Shown here in pieces: positions 43,684 to 54,924 of a stretch of DNA of 59,105 nucleotides (positions are counted from its first letter, which is position 1; every line of letters starts with the position of its first letter). The stretch is taken from contig NZ_JACAFQ010000032.1 of the NCBI RefSeq assembly GCF_015354575.1, forward strand, positions 1 to 59,105. The letters are read 5' to 3'. Under the pieces are notes generated by a model. That model was not told the origin of the DNA. It did not search any database and was given only the letters and a program-made list of their open reading frames with translations. Made by a program: the position numbers and the translations under genes. This DNA is from Pseudomonas sp. UFMG81 (GTDB lineage Bacteria; Pseudomonadota; Gammaproteobacteria; Pseudomonadales; Pseudomonadaceae).

Positions 43684-45018
43684 TCATTCGTTGCGCCCGC
43701 CGATGCGGGCTCCCCAGGCGCGGGCAGTGGCGACCAGCGCCTGCTCGTCCATTTGCGTCAGGCGGCGGTCCTGCACCAGGGGGTGGCCGGCGACCCAGAC
43801 GTCCTTGACGCAGTCGCGGCCGGTGGCATAGATCAGTTGCGAGACCGGGTCGTGCACCGGTTGCTGCGCCAGGCCCGACAGGTCGAACACCACCAGGTCG
43901 GCGGCCTTGCCCACTTCCAGCGAGCCGGTCACGGCCGCAAGGCCCAGGGCGCGCGCGCCATTGAGCGTGGCCATGCGCAGCGCCCGGTGGGCGTCCAGGG
44001 CCGTGGCGTTGCCGGCCACGGCCTTGGCCAGCAGGGCAGCGGTACGGGTTTCGCCAAGCAGGTCGAGGTCGTTGTTGCTGGCCGCGCCATCGGTGCCGAT
44101 GGCCACGTTGACCCCGGCCTGCCACAGGCGTTCAACCGGGCAGAAACCGCTGGCCAGCTTGAGGTTGGATTCCGGGCAGTGGACCACGCTGGTGTTGCTT
44201 TCTACCAGCAGCGCCAGGTCTTCGTCGCTGACCTGGGTCATGTGCACCGCCTGCAGGTTGGGGCCCAGCAGGCCCAGGCGGGCGAGGCGGGCCAAGGGGC
44301 GTTCGCCGGTGTCGCTGACGGCCTGCTCGACTTCGCTGGCAGTCTCGTGGATGTGCATGTGCAGCGGCGCGTCGAGCTGGTCGGCGATGATGCGGATCTT
44401 CTCGAGGTTGGCATCGCTGACGGTATAGGGGGCGTGCGGGCCGAGGGCGACGGTGATGCGCGGGTGGTGGCGCAGGTCGCCGAACAGCTCGATGGCCAGG
44501 TGCAGGCCTTCTTCCGGGGTGCGCGCGCCTGGGATGGGGAAATCCAGCAGGGGTACCGCGACTTGCGCACGGATGCCGCTGCGGTGCACGCGGTCGCAGG
44601 CTTCGCGGGGGAAGAAGTACATGTCGGCGAAGCAGGTGATGCCACCCTTGAGCTGTTCGGCGATGGCCAGGTCGGTGCCGTCACGCACGAACGCTTCGTC
44701 GACCCAGCGCCCTTCGGCGGGCCAGATATGCTCTTTTAACCAGGTCATCAACGGCAGGTCGTCGGCCAGGCCGCGGAACAGGCTCATGGCGGCGTGGCCA
44801 TGGGCGTTGACCAGGCCGGGAGTGAGCAGGCCGTCGGGCAGTTCGCGTACTTCAAGCGCCTGGGGGGCGCGCTCGAGCGGTCCAAGCCAGGCGATCACGC
44901 CGTCACGGATACCCAGTGCATGTCCTTCGAGCACCACCCCGGCCGGCTCCACGGGCACCAGCCAGCGGGGTACCAGCAGCAAGTCGAGAGGAGGCGTGGT
45001 GGTGGGCATGCGCGGCAT
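43684..45018 (-). CDS. 5'-methylthioadenosine deaminase (TRZ/ATZ amidohydrolase)
   Basis: A 444-aa amidohydrolase with metal ligands in LVNAHGHAAMSLFRG, HMHIHETASE and the Asp in AIGTDGAASNNDLD. Close pseudomonad homologues deaminate methylthioadenosine to methylthioinosine, feeding methionine salvage; S-adenosylhomocysteine may also be used. It lies divergently next to mtnA, another salvage gene, which supports the assignment. Start candidates are ATG 45018 and 45009, both with only a modest AGG upstream. The symbol mtaD is used informally here. Confidence 0.85.
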   Translation of the reverse strand: MPRMPTTTPPLDLLLVPRWLVPVEPAGVVLEGHALGIRDGVIAWLGPLERAPQALEVRELPDGLLTPGLVNAHGHAAMSLFRGLADDLPLMTWLKEHIWPAEGRWVDEAFVRDGTDLAIAEQLKGGITCFADMYFFPREACDRVHRSGIRAQVAVPLLDFPIPGARTPEEGLHLAIELFGDLRHHPRITVALGPHAPYTVSDANLEKIRIIADQLDAPLHMHIHETASEVEQAVSDTGERPLARLARLGLLGPNLQAVHMTQVSDEDLALLVESNTSVVHCPESNLKLASGFCPVERLWQAGVNVAIGTDGAASNNDLDLLGETRTAALLAKAVAGNATALDAHRALRMATLNGARALGLAAVTGSLEVGKAADLVVFDLSGLAQQPVHDPVSQLIYATGRDCVKDVWVAGHPLVQDRRLTQMDEQALVATARAWGARIGGRNE

Positions 45019-45078
45019 AGACCTGGATTGATTCGGCGAAACGCGCAGTATACCCGAGCGTCCTGGGCTGAGGGTCGC

Positions 45079-45084
45079 TATAAT
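45079..45084 (+). promoter_or_regulatory. possible -10 box of mtnA
   Basis: A consensus TATAAT lies 37 bases before the mtnA ATG in the 102-base divergent region with mtaD. No good -35 hexamer is seen 16-18 bases upstream, so the call is weak. Confidence 0.35.
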
Positions 45085-45120
45085 CGCCGGCTTTTGATGC
45101 CTGGGCGACGGGGAGATGCG

Positions 45121-46197
45121 ATGCGCGAGCAATTGATGGCGGCGGAGACGGTGACGGGCATCGAGTGGCGCGATGGCGCGTTGCACGTGCTTGACCAGCG
45201 CCTGCTGCCGCTCGAGCAATGCTGGCTGACCTGCGCCGATGTGGCGGCGGTGGCCGAGGCCATTGGTGACATGGCTGTGCGTGGCGCCCCGGCGATCGGC
45301 ATTTGCGCAGCCTACGGGCTGGTGCTGGCGCTGCGTCAGCGCCTGGCCGAGGGCGAGGGCTGGGAAGAGGCGCTGGAAGAAGACTTCCTGATGCTGGGCG
45401 AGGCGCGCCCGACGCCGGCCAACCTGTTCTGGGCGCTCAATCGCATGCGTGAGCGCTTGCAGCGCCTGCGCCCAGGCGAAGATGTGCTGGCGGTGATGGA
45501 GGCCGAAGCGGTCGCCATCCACGAAAGCGACCGAGAGGCCAACCTGACCATGGCCCAGTTCGGCGTCGAGCAGATCCGCCGGCATCAGGGCAGCGAGCAG
45601 GCGTTGCTCACCCATGGGAATGCCGGAGCCCTGGCTACCGGTGGTTTTGGCACCGCATTGGGGGTTATTCGTGCAGCCACCCTGGAAGGCATGGTCGAGC
45701 AGGTGTATGCCTGCGAATCGCGCCCCTGGTTGCAGGGCTCGCGCCTGACCGCCTGGGAGTTGGCCGCTGACGGTGTGCCGGTGACCGTGGTCGCCGACGC
45801 AGCGGCGGGGCACCTGATGAAGACCAAGGGCATCACCTGGGTGGTGGTCGGGGCCGACTGCATCGCCGCCAATGGCGACGTGGCGGCGAAGATCGGTACC
45901 TACCAGATGGCGGTGGCGGCCATGCACCACGGTTTGCGCTTCATGGTCGTGGCGCCAAGCAGCAGCATCGACCTGAACCTGGCCACGGGCGAGGATATTC
46001 CGCTGGAAGTGCGCGGGGTGGAAGAGTTGCTGGAGGTGGATGGCATCCAGGTGACGGCCGATGTCGAGGCGTATAACCCGGTGGTGGATGTCACCCCGGC
46101 CGACCTGATCGATGTGATCGTCACCGAGAAAGGCGTCGTCGAGCGCCCGGATACGGCGAAAATCGCCCAGCTGATGTGCCGCAAGCGCCTGCATTGA
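45121..46197 (+). CDS. mtnA: S-methyl-5-thioribose-1-phosphate isomerase
   Basis: A 358-aa MtnA protein that converts methylthioribose 1-phosphate to methylthioribulose 1-phosphate in methionine salvage. The family (eIF2B-like) features are RGAPAIGICAAYG, the LLTHGNAGALAT loop with a neighbouring Cys region (YACESRPWLQGSRL) and VVGADCIAANGDVAAKIGT with the catalytic Asp. The ATG at 45121 has GGAG a few bases upstream. It is followed by a REP pair. Confidence 0.94.
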   Translation: MREQLMAAETVTGIEWRDGALHVLDQRLLPLEQCWLTCADVAAVAEAIGDMAVRGAPAIGICAAYGLVLALRQRLAEGEGWEEALEEDFLMLGEARPTPANLFWALNRMRERLQRLRPGEDVLAVMEAEAVAIHESDREANLTMAQFGVEQIRRHQGSEQALLTHGNAGALATGGFGTALGVIRAATLEGMVEQVYACESRPWLQGSRLTAWELAADGVPVTVVADAAAGHLMKTKGITWVVVGADCIAANGDVAAKIGTYQMAVAAMHHGLRFMVVAPSSSIDLNLATGEDIPLEVRGVEELLEVDGIQVTADVEAYNPVVDVTPADLIDVIVTEKGVVERPDTAKIAQLMCRKRLH

Positions 46198-46608
46198 GAC
46201 GGTCGGCTCCCAGCTCCTGCAGGCTTGCACATCTTCTGTAGGAGCGGCCTTGTGTCGCGAAAGGGCTGCGGAGCAGCCCCGGCAATCTCGTGACAACCAT
46301 GGATCCTGGGGCCGCTGCGCACCCCTTTCGCGGCACAAGGCCGCTCCTACAGGGTTCGTGTGCGTCATCGGTGGGTGGGGAAATGCCCTCCGGCGGCATC
46401 CTGCCATATCTCCCATGCGCCCAGCCTTTGTGATAACATCCGGCAGTTTCCAAGGCTGCTCGTCATGGCGGCCTTCATTGCGCAGATCCATGGCACAACT
46501 CATTGATTTGTCGTAAGTCGTCGCATTGCTTCGCGCTGCGGCGGCGAGCTTCGTTCGTCCTCCGAGGGATCAGGCGAAGTTTCACCAGAAAAAGGAATCA
46601 GGCTTCTC
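46198..46608 (+). other. mtnA-gyrA intergenic region
   Basis: About 410 bases hold a REP pair (46237-46352) and then a 250-base gyrA leader. No small gene is convincing. A GATAACA element at 46431-46437 could belong to a promoter, but no clear -35 is visible. AAAAGGAA gives the gyrA Shine-Dalgarno. Confidence 0.6.
46237..46352. repeat. REP facing pair
   Basis: TGTAGGAGCGGCCTTGTGTC faces GGCACAAGGCCGCTCCTACA, with GGCTGCGG/CCGCTGCG inner extensions. It lies directly after mtnA. Confidence 0.92.
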
Positions 46609-49380
<2,772 letters not shown>

Positions 49381-49397
49381 GCAAGTGCTACAACCCG

Positions 49398-49423
49398 AAC
49401 GGGGCGACCAAGGTCGCCCCGTT
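49398..49423 (+). terminator. rho-independent terminator after gyrA
   Basis: AACGGGGCGACC (49398-49409) and GGTCGCCCCGTT (49412-49423) form a perfect 12-bp stem with a 2-base loop, followed by TGACTG. The T tract is short. Confidence 0.8.
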
Positions 49424-49468
49424 TGACTGATTACGGATGGCAAAGCCCCCGAGGGCAATGCAAAACCC

Positions 49469-49553
49469 TGTGGGAGCGGGTTTACCCGCGAAGAAGGCAC
49501 TGCGGTGCATGGCAAGGGCTTCGCCCTTGTTCGCGGGTAAACCCGCTCCCACA
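49469..49553. repeat. REP facing pair
   Basis: TGTGGGAGCGGGTTTACCCG and CGGGTAAACCCGCTCCCACA are exact inverted copies around a loop containing AAGGGC/GCCCTT. The right arm ends about 30 bases before the serC start, inside its leader. Confidence 0.92.
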
Positions 49554-49581
49554 AGTTCTATTTGGCAGAGCGAGAGTGGAT

Positions 49582-50667
49582 GTGAGCAAACGAGCCTTTA
49601 ACTTCTGCGCAGGCCCGGCCGCGCTTCCCGATGCTGTCCTGCAGCGTGCCCAGGCCGAGATGCTGGACTGGCACGGCAAGGGCTTGTCCGTGATGGAAAT
49701 GAGCCATCGCAGCGACGACTATGTGGCCATCGCCGAAAAGGCCGAGCAGGACCTGCGCGACCTGCTGTCCGTCCCCTCCAACTACAAGGTGCTGTTCCTG
49801 CAAGGTGGCGCCAGCCAGCAGTTCGCCGAGATCCCGCTGAACCTGCTGCCGGAAAACGGCACCGCCGACTACATCGAGACGGGCATCTGGTCGAAGAAGG
49901 CCATCGAGGAGGCGCGCCGCTTCGGCAACGTCAACGTCGCCGCCAGCGCCAAGCCCTACGACTACCTGGCCATCCCTGGCCAGAACGAGTGGAAGCTGAG
50001 CAAGAACGCGGCCTACGTCCACTATGCGTCCAACGAGACCATCGGCGGCCTGCAGTTCGACTGGGTGCCGGAGACCGGTGATGTACCGCTGGTGGTCGAC
50101 ATGTCCTCCGACATCCTCTCGCGCCCGATCGACGTTTCGCAGTACGGCCTGATCTACGCCGGCGCGCAGAAGAACATCGGCCCGAGCGGCCTGGTGGTAG
50201 TGGTCGTGCGTGAAGACCTGCTGGGCCACGCCCGCAGCAGCTGCCCGACCATGCTCGACTATAAGGTCTCGGCCGACAACGGTTCGATGTACAACACCCC
50301 GGCCACTTACTCCTGGTACCTCTCGGGCCTGGTGTTCGAGTGGCTCAAGGAGCAGGGCGGCGTCGAGGCCATGGAGCAGCGTAACCGGGCGAAGAAAGAC
50401 CGCCTGTACGGTTACATCGACAACAGCGAGTTCTACACCAACCCCATCAGCCACAACGCCCGTTCGTGGATGAACGTACCGTTCCGCCTGGCCGACGAGC
50501 GCCTGGACAAGGCCTTCCTGGCCGGTGCCGACGCCCGTGGCCTGCTCAACCTCAAAGGCCACCGTTCGGTCGGCGGCATGCGCGCCTCGATCTACAACGC
50601 CCTGGGCCTGGAAGCCGTCGAAGCGCTGGTGGGCTACATGGCTGAATTCGAGAAGGAGCACGGCTGA
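49582..50667 (+). CDS. serC: phosphoserine aminotransferase
   Basis: A 361-aa PLP enzyme making 3-phosphoserine, also used in pyridoxal synthesis. The start region SKRAFNFCAGPAALPDAV and the PLP Lys197 in YAGAQKNIGPSG are typical. I chose the GTG at 49582, giving the normal family length; a GTG two codons upstream (49576) also fits. Neither has a strong RBS. It is the first gene of the mixed-function supraoperon running to ihfB, and its stop overlaps the pheA start (TGATG). Confidence 0.95.
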   Translation: MSKRAFNFCAGPAALPDAVLQRAQAEMLDWHGKGLSVMEMSHRSDDYVAIAEKAEQDLRDLLSVPSNYKVLFLQGGASQQFAEIPLNLLPENGTADYIETGIWSKKAIEEARRFGNVNVAASAKPYDYLAIPGQNEWKLSKNAAYVHYASNETIGGLQFDWVPETGDVPLVVDMSSDILSRPIDVSQYGLIYAGAQKNIGPSGLVVVVVREDLLGHARSSCPTMLDYKVSADNGSMYNTPATYSWYLSGLVFEWLKEQGGVEAMEQRNRAKKDRLYGYIDNSEFYTNPISHNARSWMNVPFRLADERLDKAFLAGADARGLLNLKGHRSVGGMRASIYNALGLEAVEALVGYMAEFEKEHG

Positions 50668-51761
50668 TGGCCGAACAGGAACTCAAGGCGCTGCGCGTAC
50701 GCATCGACAGCCTCGACGAGAAGATCCTCGAGCTGATCAGTGAGCGCGCCCGTTGCGCCCAGGAAGTGGCCAAGGTCAAGACCGCCTCGCTGGCCGAAGG
50801 CGAGAAGCCGGTGTTCTACCGCCCCGAGCGGGAAGCCGCCGTGCTCAAGCGCGTGATGGAACGCAACAAGGGTCCGCTGGACAACGAAGAGATGGCGCGG
50901 TTGTTCCGCGAGATCATGTCGTCGTGCCTGGCCCTGGAAGAGCCGCTGAAGATCGCCTACCTCGGCCCTGAGGGCACCTTCACCCAAGCGGCGGCCATGA
51001 AGCACTTCGGCCATGCCGTGGTCAGCCGCCCGATGGCGGCCATCGACGAAGTGTTCCGTGAAGTGGCGGCCGGTGCCGTCAACTTTGGCGTGGTGCCGGT
51101 GGAAAATTCCACCGAGGGTGCGGTCAGCCACACCCTGGACAGCTTCCTCGAGCACGACATGGTGATCTGTGGCGAAGTCGAGCTGCGCATCCACCACCAC
51201 TTGCTGGTGGGCGAGAACACCAAGACCGACAGCATCACCCGCATCTATTCCCACGCCCAGTCGCTGGCCCAGTGCCGCAAGTGGCTGGACGCGCACTACC
51301 CGAACGTCGAGCGCGTGGCGGTGTCGAGCAACGCCGAGGCGGCCAAGCGGGTCAAGGGTGAGTGGAATTCGGCGGCGATCGCCGGCGACATGGCGGCCAA
51401 CCTGTATGGTTTGACCCGCCTGGCCGAGAAGATCGAGGACCGTCCGGACAACTCCACGCGCTTCCTGATGATCGGCAGCCAGGAAGTGCCGCCGACCGGC
51501 GACGACAAGACCTCGATCATCGTCTCGATGAGCAACAAGCCGGGCGCGCTGCACGAGCTGCTGGTGCCGTTCCACGAGAACGGCATCGACCTGACCCGCA
51601 TCGAGACCCGTCCGTCGCGCAGCGGCAAGTGGACCTACGTGTTCTTCATTGACTTCGTCGGGCATCACCGCGATCCGCTGATCAAGGCAGTGCTCGAGCA
51701 GATCAGTCAGGAGGCCGTGGCGCTGAAGGTGCTGGGGTCGTATCCGAAGGCGGTGCTCTGA
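50667..51761 (+). CDS. pheA: P-protein: chorismate mutase/prephenate dehydratase
   Basis: A 364-aa bifunctional enzyme for phenylalanine synthesis. The AroQ chorismate mutase domain comprises residues 1-90 (LRVRIDSLDEKILELISERA). The prephenate dehydratase domain spans about 95-275 (YLGPEGTFTQAA, GVVPVENSTEGAV). The C-terminal ACT domain binds phenylalanine (GALHELLVPF, LTRIETRPSR). The ATG shares a base with the serC stop codon. Confidence 0.96.
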   Translation: MAEQELKALRVRIDSLDEKILELISERARCAQEVAKVKTASLAEGEKPVFYRPEREAAVLKRVMERNKGPLDNEEMARLFREIMSSCLALEEPLKIAYLGPEGTFTQAAAMKHFGHAVVSRPMAAIDEVFREVAAGAVNFGVVPVENSTEGAVSHTLDSFLEHDMVICGEVELRIHHHLLVGENTKTDSITRIYSHAQSLAQCRKWLDAHYPNVERVAVSSNAEAAKRVKGEWNSAAIAGDMAANLYGLTRLAEKIEDRPDNSTRFLMIGSQEVPPTGDDKTSIIVSMSNKPGALHELLVPFHENGIDLTRIETRPSRSGKWTYVFFIDFVGHHRDPLIKAVLEQISQEAVALKVLGSYPKAVL

Positions 51762-51773
51762 GGGCTGTTCAAG

Positions 51774-51839
51774 CCCCATCGCGGGGCAAGCCCACTGCCA
51801 CATCTGAATTGTGGGAGCGGGCTTGCCCCGCGATGGGCC
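51774..51839. repeat. REP facing pair
   Basis: CCCCATCGCGGGGCAAGCCC faces GGGCTTGCCCCGCGATGGGC. The left copy has CACTGCCAC where others have CGCTCCCAC. It lies inside the supraoperon between pheA and tyrA-aroA. Confidence 0.9.
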
Positions 51840-51877
51840 TCACAGACTGTCTTGATTTCTGAACAGGGTTCGCACTC

Positions 51878-54118
51878 GTGGTTAATGCTGTAACAAACAA
51901 ACCCGCTCCGCTCATCGGCCGCCTGGTCGTCGTCGGTCTGGGCCTGATCGGTGGCTCCTTCGCCAAGGGTCTGCGCGAAAGCGGCCTGTGCCGCGAAGTG
52001 GTGGGCGTCGACCTGGATGCCGAATCGCGCAAGCAAGCCGTGGCGCTGGGCGTGGTCGACCGCTGCGAGGCGGACTTGGCCGATGCCTGCGTGGGTGCCG
52101 ACGTGATCCAGCTGGCCGTACCCATCCTGGCGATGGAGAAGGTGTTGGCGCGCCTGGCGCAACTGGACCTTGGCAGCGCGGTGATCACCGATGTCGGCAG
52201 CGCCAAGGGCAATGTCGTGCGCGCCGCCCGTGAAGCCTTCGCCGAGCGCTTGCCGCGCTTCGTCCCAGGCCACCCGATCGCCGGTTCCGAGCAGAGCGGG
52301 GTGGAGGCCTCCAACGCCGCACTGTTCCGGCGGCACAAGGTCATCCTCACGCCATTGGCCGAAACCGACCCGGCGGCACTGGCCCTGGTCGATCGCCTGT
52401 GGCGGGCGCTGGACGCCGATGTCGAGCACATGCCGGTGGAGCGCCACGACGAAGTGCTGGCGGCCACCAGCCACCTGCCGCACCTGCTGGCGTTCGGCCT
52501 GGTCGATTCGCTGGCCAAGCGCAATGAAAACCTGGATATCTTCCGGTACGCTGCGGGGGGCTTTCGCGATTTCACGAGAATCGCCGGCAGCGACCCGATC
52601 ATGTGGCACGACATCTTCCTCGCCAACCGGGAAGCGGTCCTGCGCACCCTCGATACATTTCGCAGCGACCTCGACGCCTTGCGCGACGCGGTCGATGCTG
52701 GGGACGGGCACCAGTTGCTGGGTGTGTTCACCCGCGCTCGGGTTGCCCGCGAGCATTTCAGTAAAATCCTGGCCCGCCGGGCCTATGTGGACGCTATGAA
52801 CGCCAACGACCTGATTTTCCTGGCCCAACCTGGTGGCCGCGTGTCCGGACGGATTCGCGTACCGGGCGACAAATCGATTTCCCACCGCTCGATCATGCTC
52901 GGCTCGCTGGCCGAAGGCACCACCGAAGTCGAAGGCTTCCTCGAGGGTGAAGATGCGCTTGCCACGCTGCAGGCGTTCCGCGACATGGGCGTGGTCATCG
53001 AAGGTCCGCAGCATGGCCGCGTGACCATTCATGGCGTTGGCCTGCATGGCCTGAAGCCACCACCTGGCCCGCTGTATGTCGGTAACTCCGGCACCTCGAT
53101 GCGTCTGCTCTCTGGCCTGTTGGCCGGCCAGCCGTTCGACGTCACCATGACGGGTGACGCGTCGCTGTCCAAGCGCCCGATGAACCGTGTGGCCAATCCG
53201 CTGCGCGAAATGGGCGCCGTGGTCGAGACCGGCCCTGAGGGTCGTCCGCCGCTGACCATCCGCGGTGGGAGCAAGCTGAAGGCACTGACCTACACGCTGC
53301 CGATGGCCAGTGCCCAGGTCAAATCCTGCCTGCTTCTGGCCGGTTTGTACGCCGAAGGCACCACCACCGTCACCGAGCCTGCACCGACCCGCGACCATAC
53401 CGAGCGCATGCTGCGTGGCTTCGGCTATGCGGTCGAGACGAACGGCCCGGTCGCCTCCCTGCAATCGGGTGGCAAGCTCACTGCCACGCGTATCGAAGTG
53501 CCGGCGGATATCTCGTCCGCAGCGTTCTTCCTGGTGGCCGCGTCGATTGCCGAAGGCTCCGAACTGGTCCTGGAGCATGTTGGTATCAACCCGACCCGTA
53601 CTGGCGTGATCGACATCCTGCGCCTGATGGGCGGCGACATCACCCTGGAGAACCAGCGTGAAGTCGGCGGTGAGCCGGTGGCTGACCTGCGCGTGCGTGG
53701 CGCCAAGCTCAAGGGTATCGACATCCCGGAAGCGCTGGTGCCGCTGGCCATTGACGAATTCCCGGTGCTGTTCGTTGCCGCTGCCTGCGCCGAAGGGCGT
53801 ACCGTGCTGCGTGGTGCCGAGGAGCTGCGGGTGAAGGAATCGGACCGCATCCAGGTCATGGCCGATGGCCTGATCACCCTGGGCATCAAGTGCGAACCGA
53901 CCCCGGACGGGATCATCATCGATGGCGGCCAGATCGGCGGCGGCGAAGTGCATGGCCACGGCGACCACCGTATCGCCATGGCCTTCAGTGTCGCCTCGCT
54001 GCGCGCCAGCGCACCAATCGTCATCCATGACTGCGCCAACGTCGCCACCTCTTTCCCCAACTTCCTGGCCCTGTGCAAGGAAGTCGGCATCCGCGTCGCA
54101 GAAGAGGGCAAGTCGTGA
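51878..54118 (+). CDS. fused prephenate dehydrogenase/EPSP synthase (TyrA-AroA)
   Basis: A 746-aa fusion. The N-terminal TyrA domain (about 1-300) has the NAD motif VVGLGLIGGSFAKG and HPIAGSEQSGV. The C-terminal AroA domain (about 310-746) has GDKSISHRSIMLGSLA, GNSGTSMRLLSGLLAG and the late ELRVKESDRI, KxDR-type signatures. It provides hydroxyphenylpyruvate for tyrosine and EPSP for chorismate. The GTG at 51878 starts VVNAVTNKPAPL. Fusion of these genes is typical of pseudomonads. The stop overlaps the cmk start. Confidence 0.94.
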   Translation: MVNAVTNKPAPLIGRLVVVGLGLIGGSFAKGLRESGLCREVVGVDLDAESRKQAVALGVVDRCEADLADACVGADVIQLAVPILAMEKVLARLAQLDLGSAVITDVGSAKGNVVRAAREAFAERLPRFVPGHPIAGSEQSGVEASNAALFRRHKVILTPLAETDPAALALVDRLWRALDADVEHMPVERHDEVLAATSHLPHLLAFGLVDSLAKRNENLDIFRYAAGGFRDFTRIAGSDPIMWHDIFLANREAVLRTLDTFRSDLDALRDAVDAGDGHQLLGVFTRARVAREHFSKILARRAYVDAMNANDLIFLAQPGGRVSGRIRVPGDKSISHRSIMLGSLAEGTTEVEGFLEGEDALATLQAFRDMGVVIEGPQHGRVTIHGVGLHGLKPPPGPLYVGNSGTSMRLLSGLLAGQPFDVTMTGDASLSKRPMNRVANPLREMGAVVETGPEGRPPLTIRGGSKLKALTYTLPMASAQVKSCLLLAGLYAEGTTTVTEPAPTRDHTERMLRGFGYAVETNGPVASLQSGGKLTATRIEVPADISSAAFFLVAASIAEGSELVLEHVGINPTRTGVIDILRLMGGDITLENQREVGGEPVADLRVRGAKLKGIDIPEALVPLAIDEFPVLFVAAACAEGRTVLRGAEELRVKESDRIQVMADGLITLGIKCEPTPDGIIIDGGQIGGGEVHGHGDHRIAMAFSVASLRASAPIVIHDCANVATSFPNFLALCKEVGIRVAEEGKS

Positions 54119-54801
54119 ATTCGCAAGCGCCGGTCATCACCATCGACGGGCCGAGCGGCTCGGGCAAAGGTACCGTCGCAGGGCTTTTGGCTCGCGAACT
54201 GGGCTGGCGTCTGCTCGACTCTGGCGCCCTGTACCGTCTGCTGGCCTTCAACGCCAGCAACCACGGTGTTGACCTGACCAACGAAGAGCTGCTCAAGGCC
54301 CTGGCCGCGCACCTGGACGTGCAGTTCATCGCCGCCGAGCCCGGCAAGCTTCAACAGATCATTCTCGAGGGTGAGGACGTCAGCAACGTCATCCGCACCG
54401 AGACGGTCGGTGCTGGCGCCTCGATGGTGGCCTCGCTGCCGGCGGTGCGTGAGGCGCTGCTGCAGCGCCAGCGCGCGTTCCGCGAAGCCCCTGGGTTGAT
54501 CGCCGACGGCCGCGACATGGGTACCGTGGTGTTCCCGGACGCGCCGTTGAAGGTGTTCCTCACCGCCAGCGCCGAGGAGCGTGCTCGTCGCCGTTACCTG
54601 CAGTTGAAGGGCAAGGGTGAAGATGTTAGTCTGTCAAGTCTGCTAGATGAGATCCGTGCGCGCGATGAGCGTGATACCCAGCGTGCAGTGGCCCCGCTAA
54701 AGCCGGCGGCCGATGCCATTCAGCTGGATTCCACGGAGTTGTCCATCGAGCAGGTGCTGCAACGCATCAGAAGCGAGCTCGCCCTGCGCGACTTGGTCTG
54801 A
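54115..54801 (+). CDS. cmk: cytidylate kinase
   Basis: A 228-aa (d)CMP kinase. The P-loop is TIDGPSGSGKGTVAG, the CMP-binding region DSGALYRLLAF, and the DGRDMGTVVFPDA segment holds the conserved Arg/Asp. The GTG start overlaps the aroA stop by three bases, and GAGGG lies about 6 bases upstream. It sits directly before rpsA, a widely conserved order. Confidence 0.95.
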   Translation: MNSQAPVITIDGPSGSGKGTVAGLLARELGWRLLDSGALYRLLAFNASNHGVDLTNEELLKALAAHLDVQFIAAEPGKLQQIILEGEDVSNVIRTETVGAGASMVASLPAVREALLQRQRAFREAPGLIADGRDMGTVVFPDAPLKVFLTASAEERARRRYLQLKGKGEDVSLSSLLDEIRARDERDTQRAVAPLKPAADAIQLDSTELSIEQVLQRIRSELALRDLV

Positions 54802-54924
54802 TGGAGAGGAGGGCCGGCAGGGGCACCAGTCAACGTCCTGTCAGCGCTTCTTAACTTAACGAAACCCACATTGTCTGGAATGTGGCTATGGGCGTTTTTA
54901 TCGCCCGAATCTACAGGAATTAAA
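54802..54924 (+). promoter_or_regulatory. rpsA leader with two hairpins
   Basis: CCACATT (54866-54872) pairs with AATGTGG (54879-54885) around GTCTGG, and GGGCG (54890-54894) pairs with CGCCC (54902-54906). The second lies 8 bases before the AGGA Shine-Dalgarno. S1 represses its own translation through leader hairpins in gamma-proteobacteria, so this is a plausible S1 target. Confidence 0.55.

Noticed and set aside
51707..54028. 773-aa minus-strand open frame opposite tyrA-aroA
   Set aside because: Antisense shadow of a well-defined fusion enzyme, with composition typical of reversed GC-rich codons.
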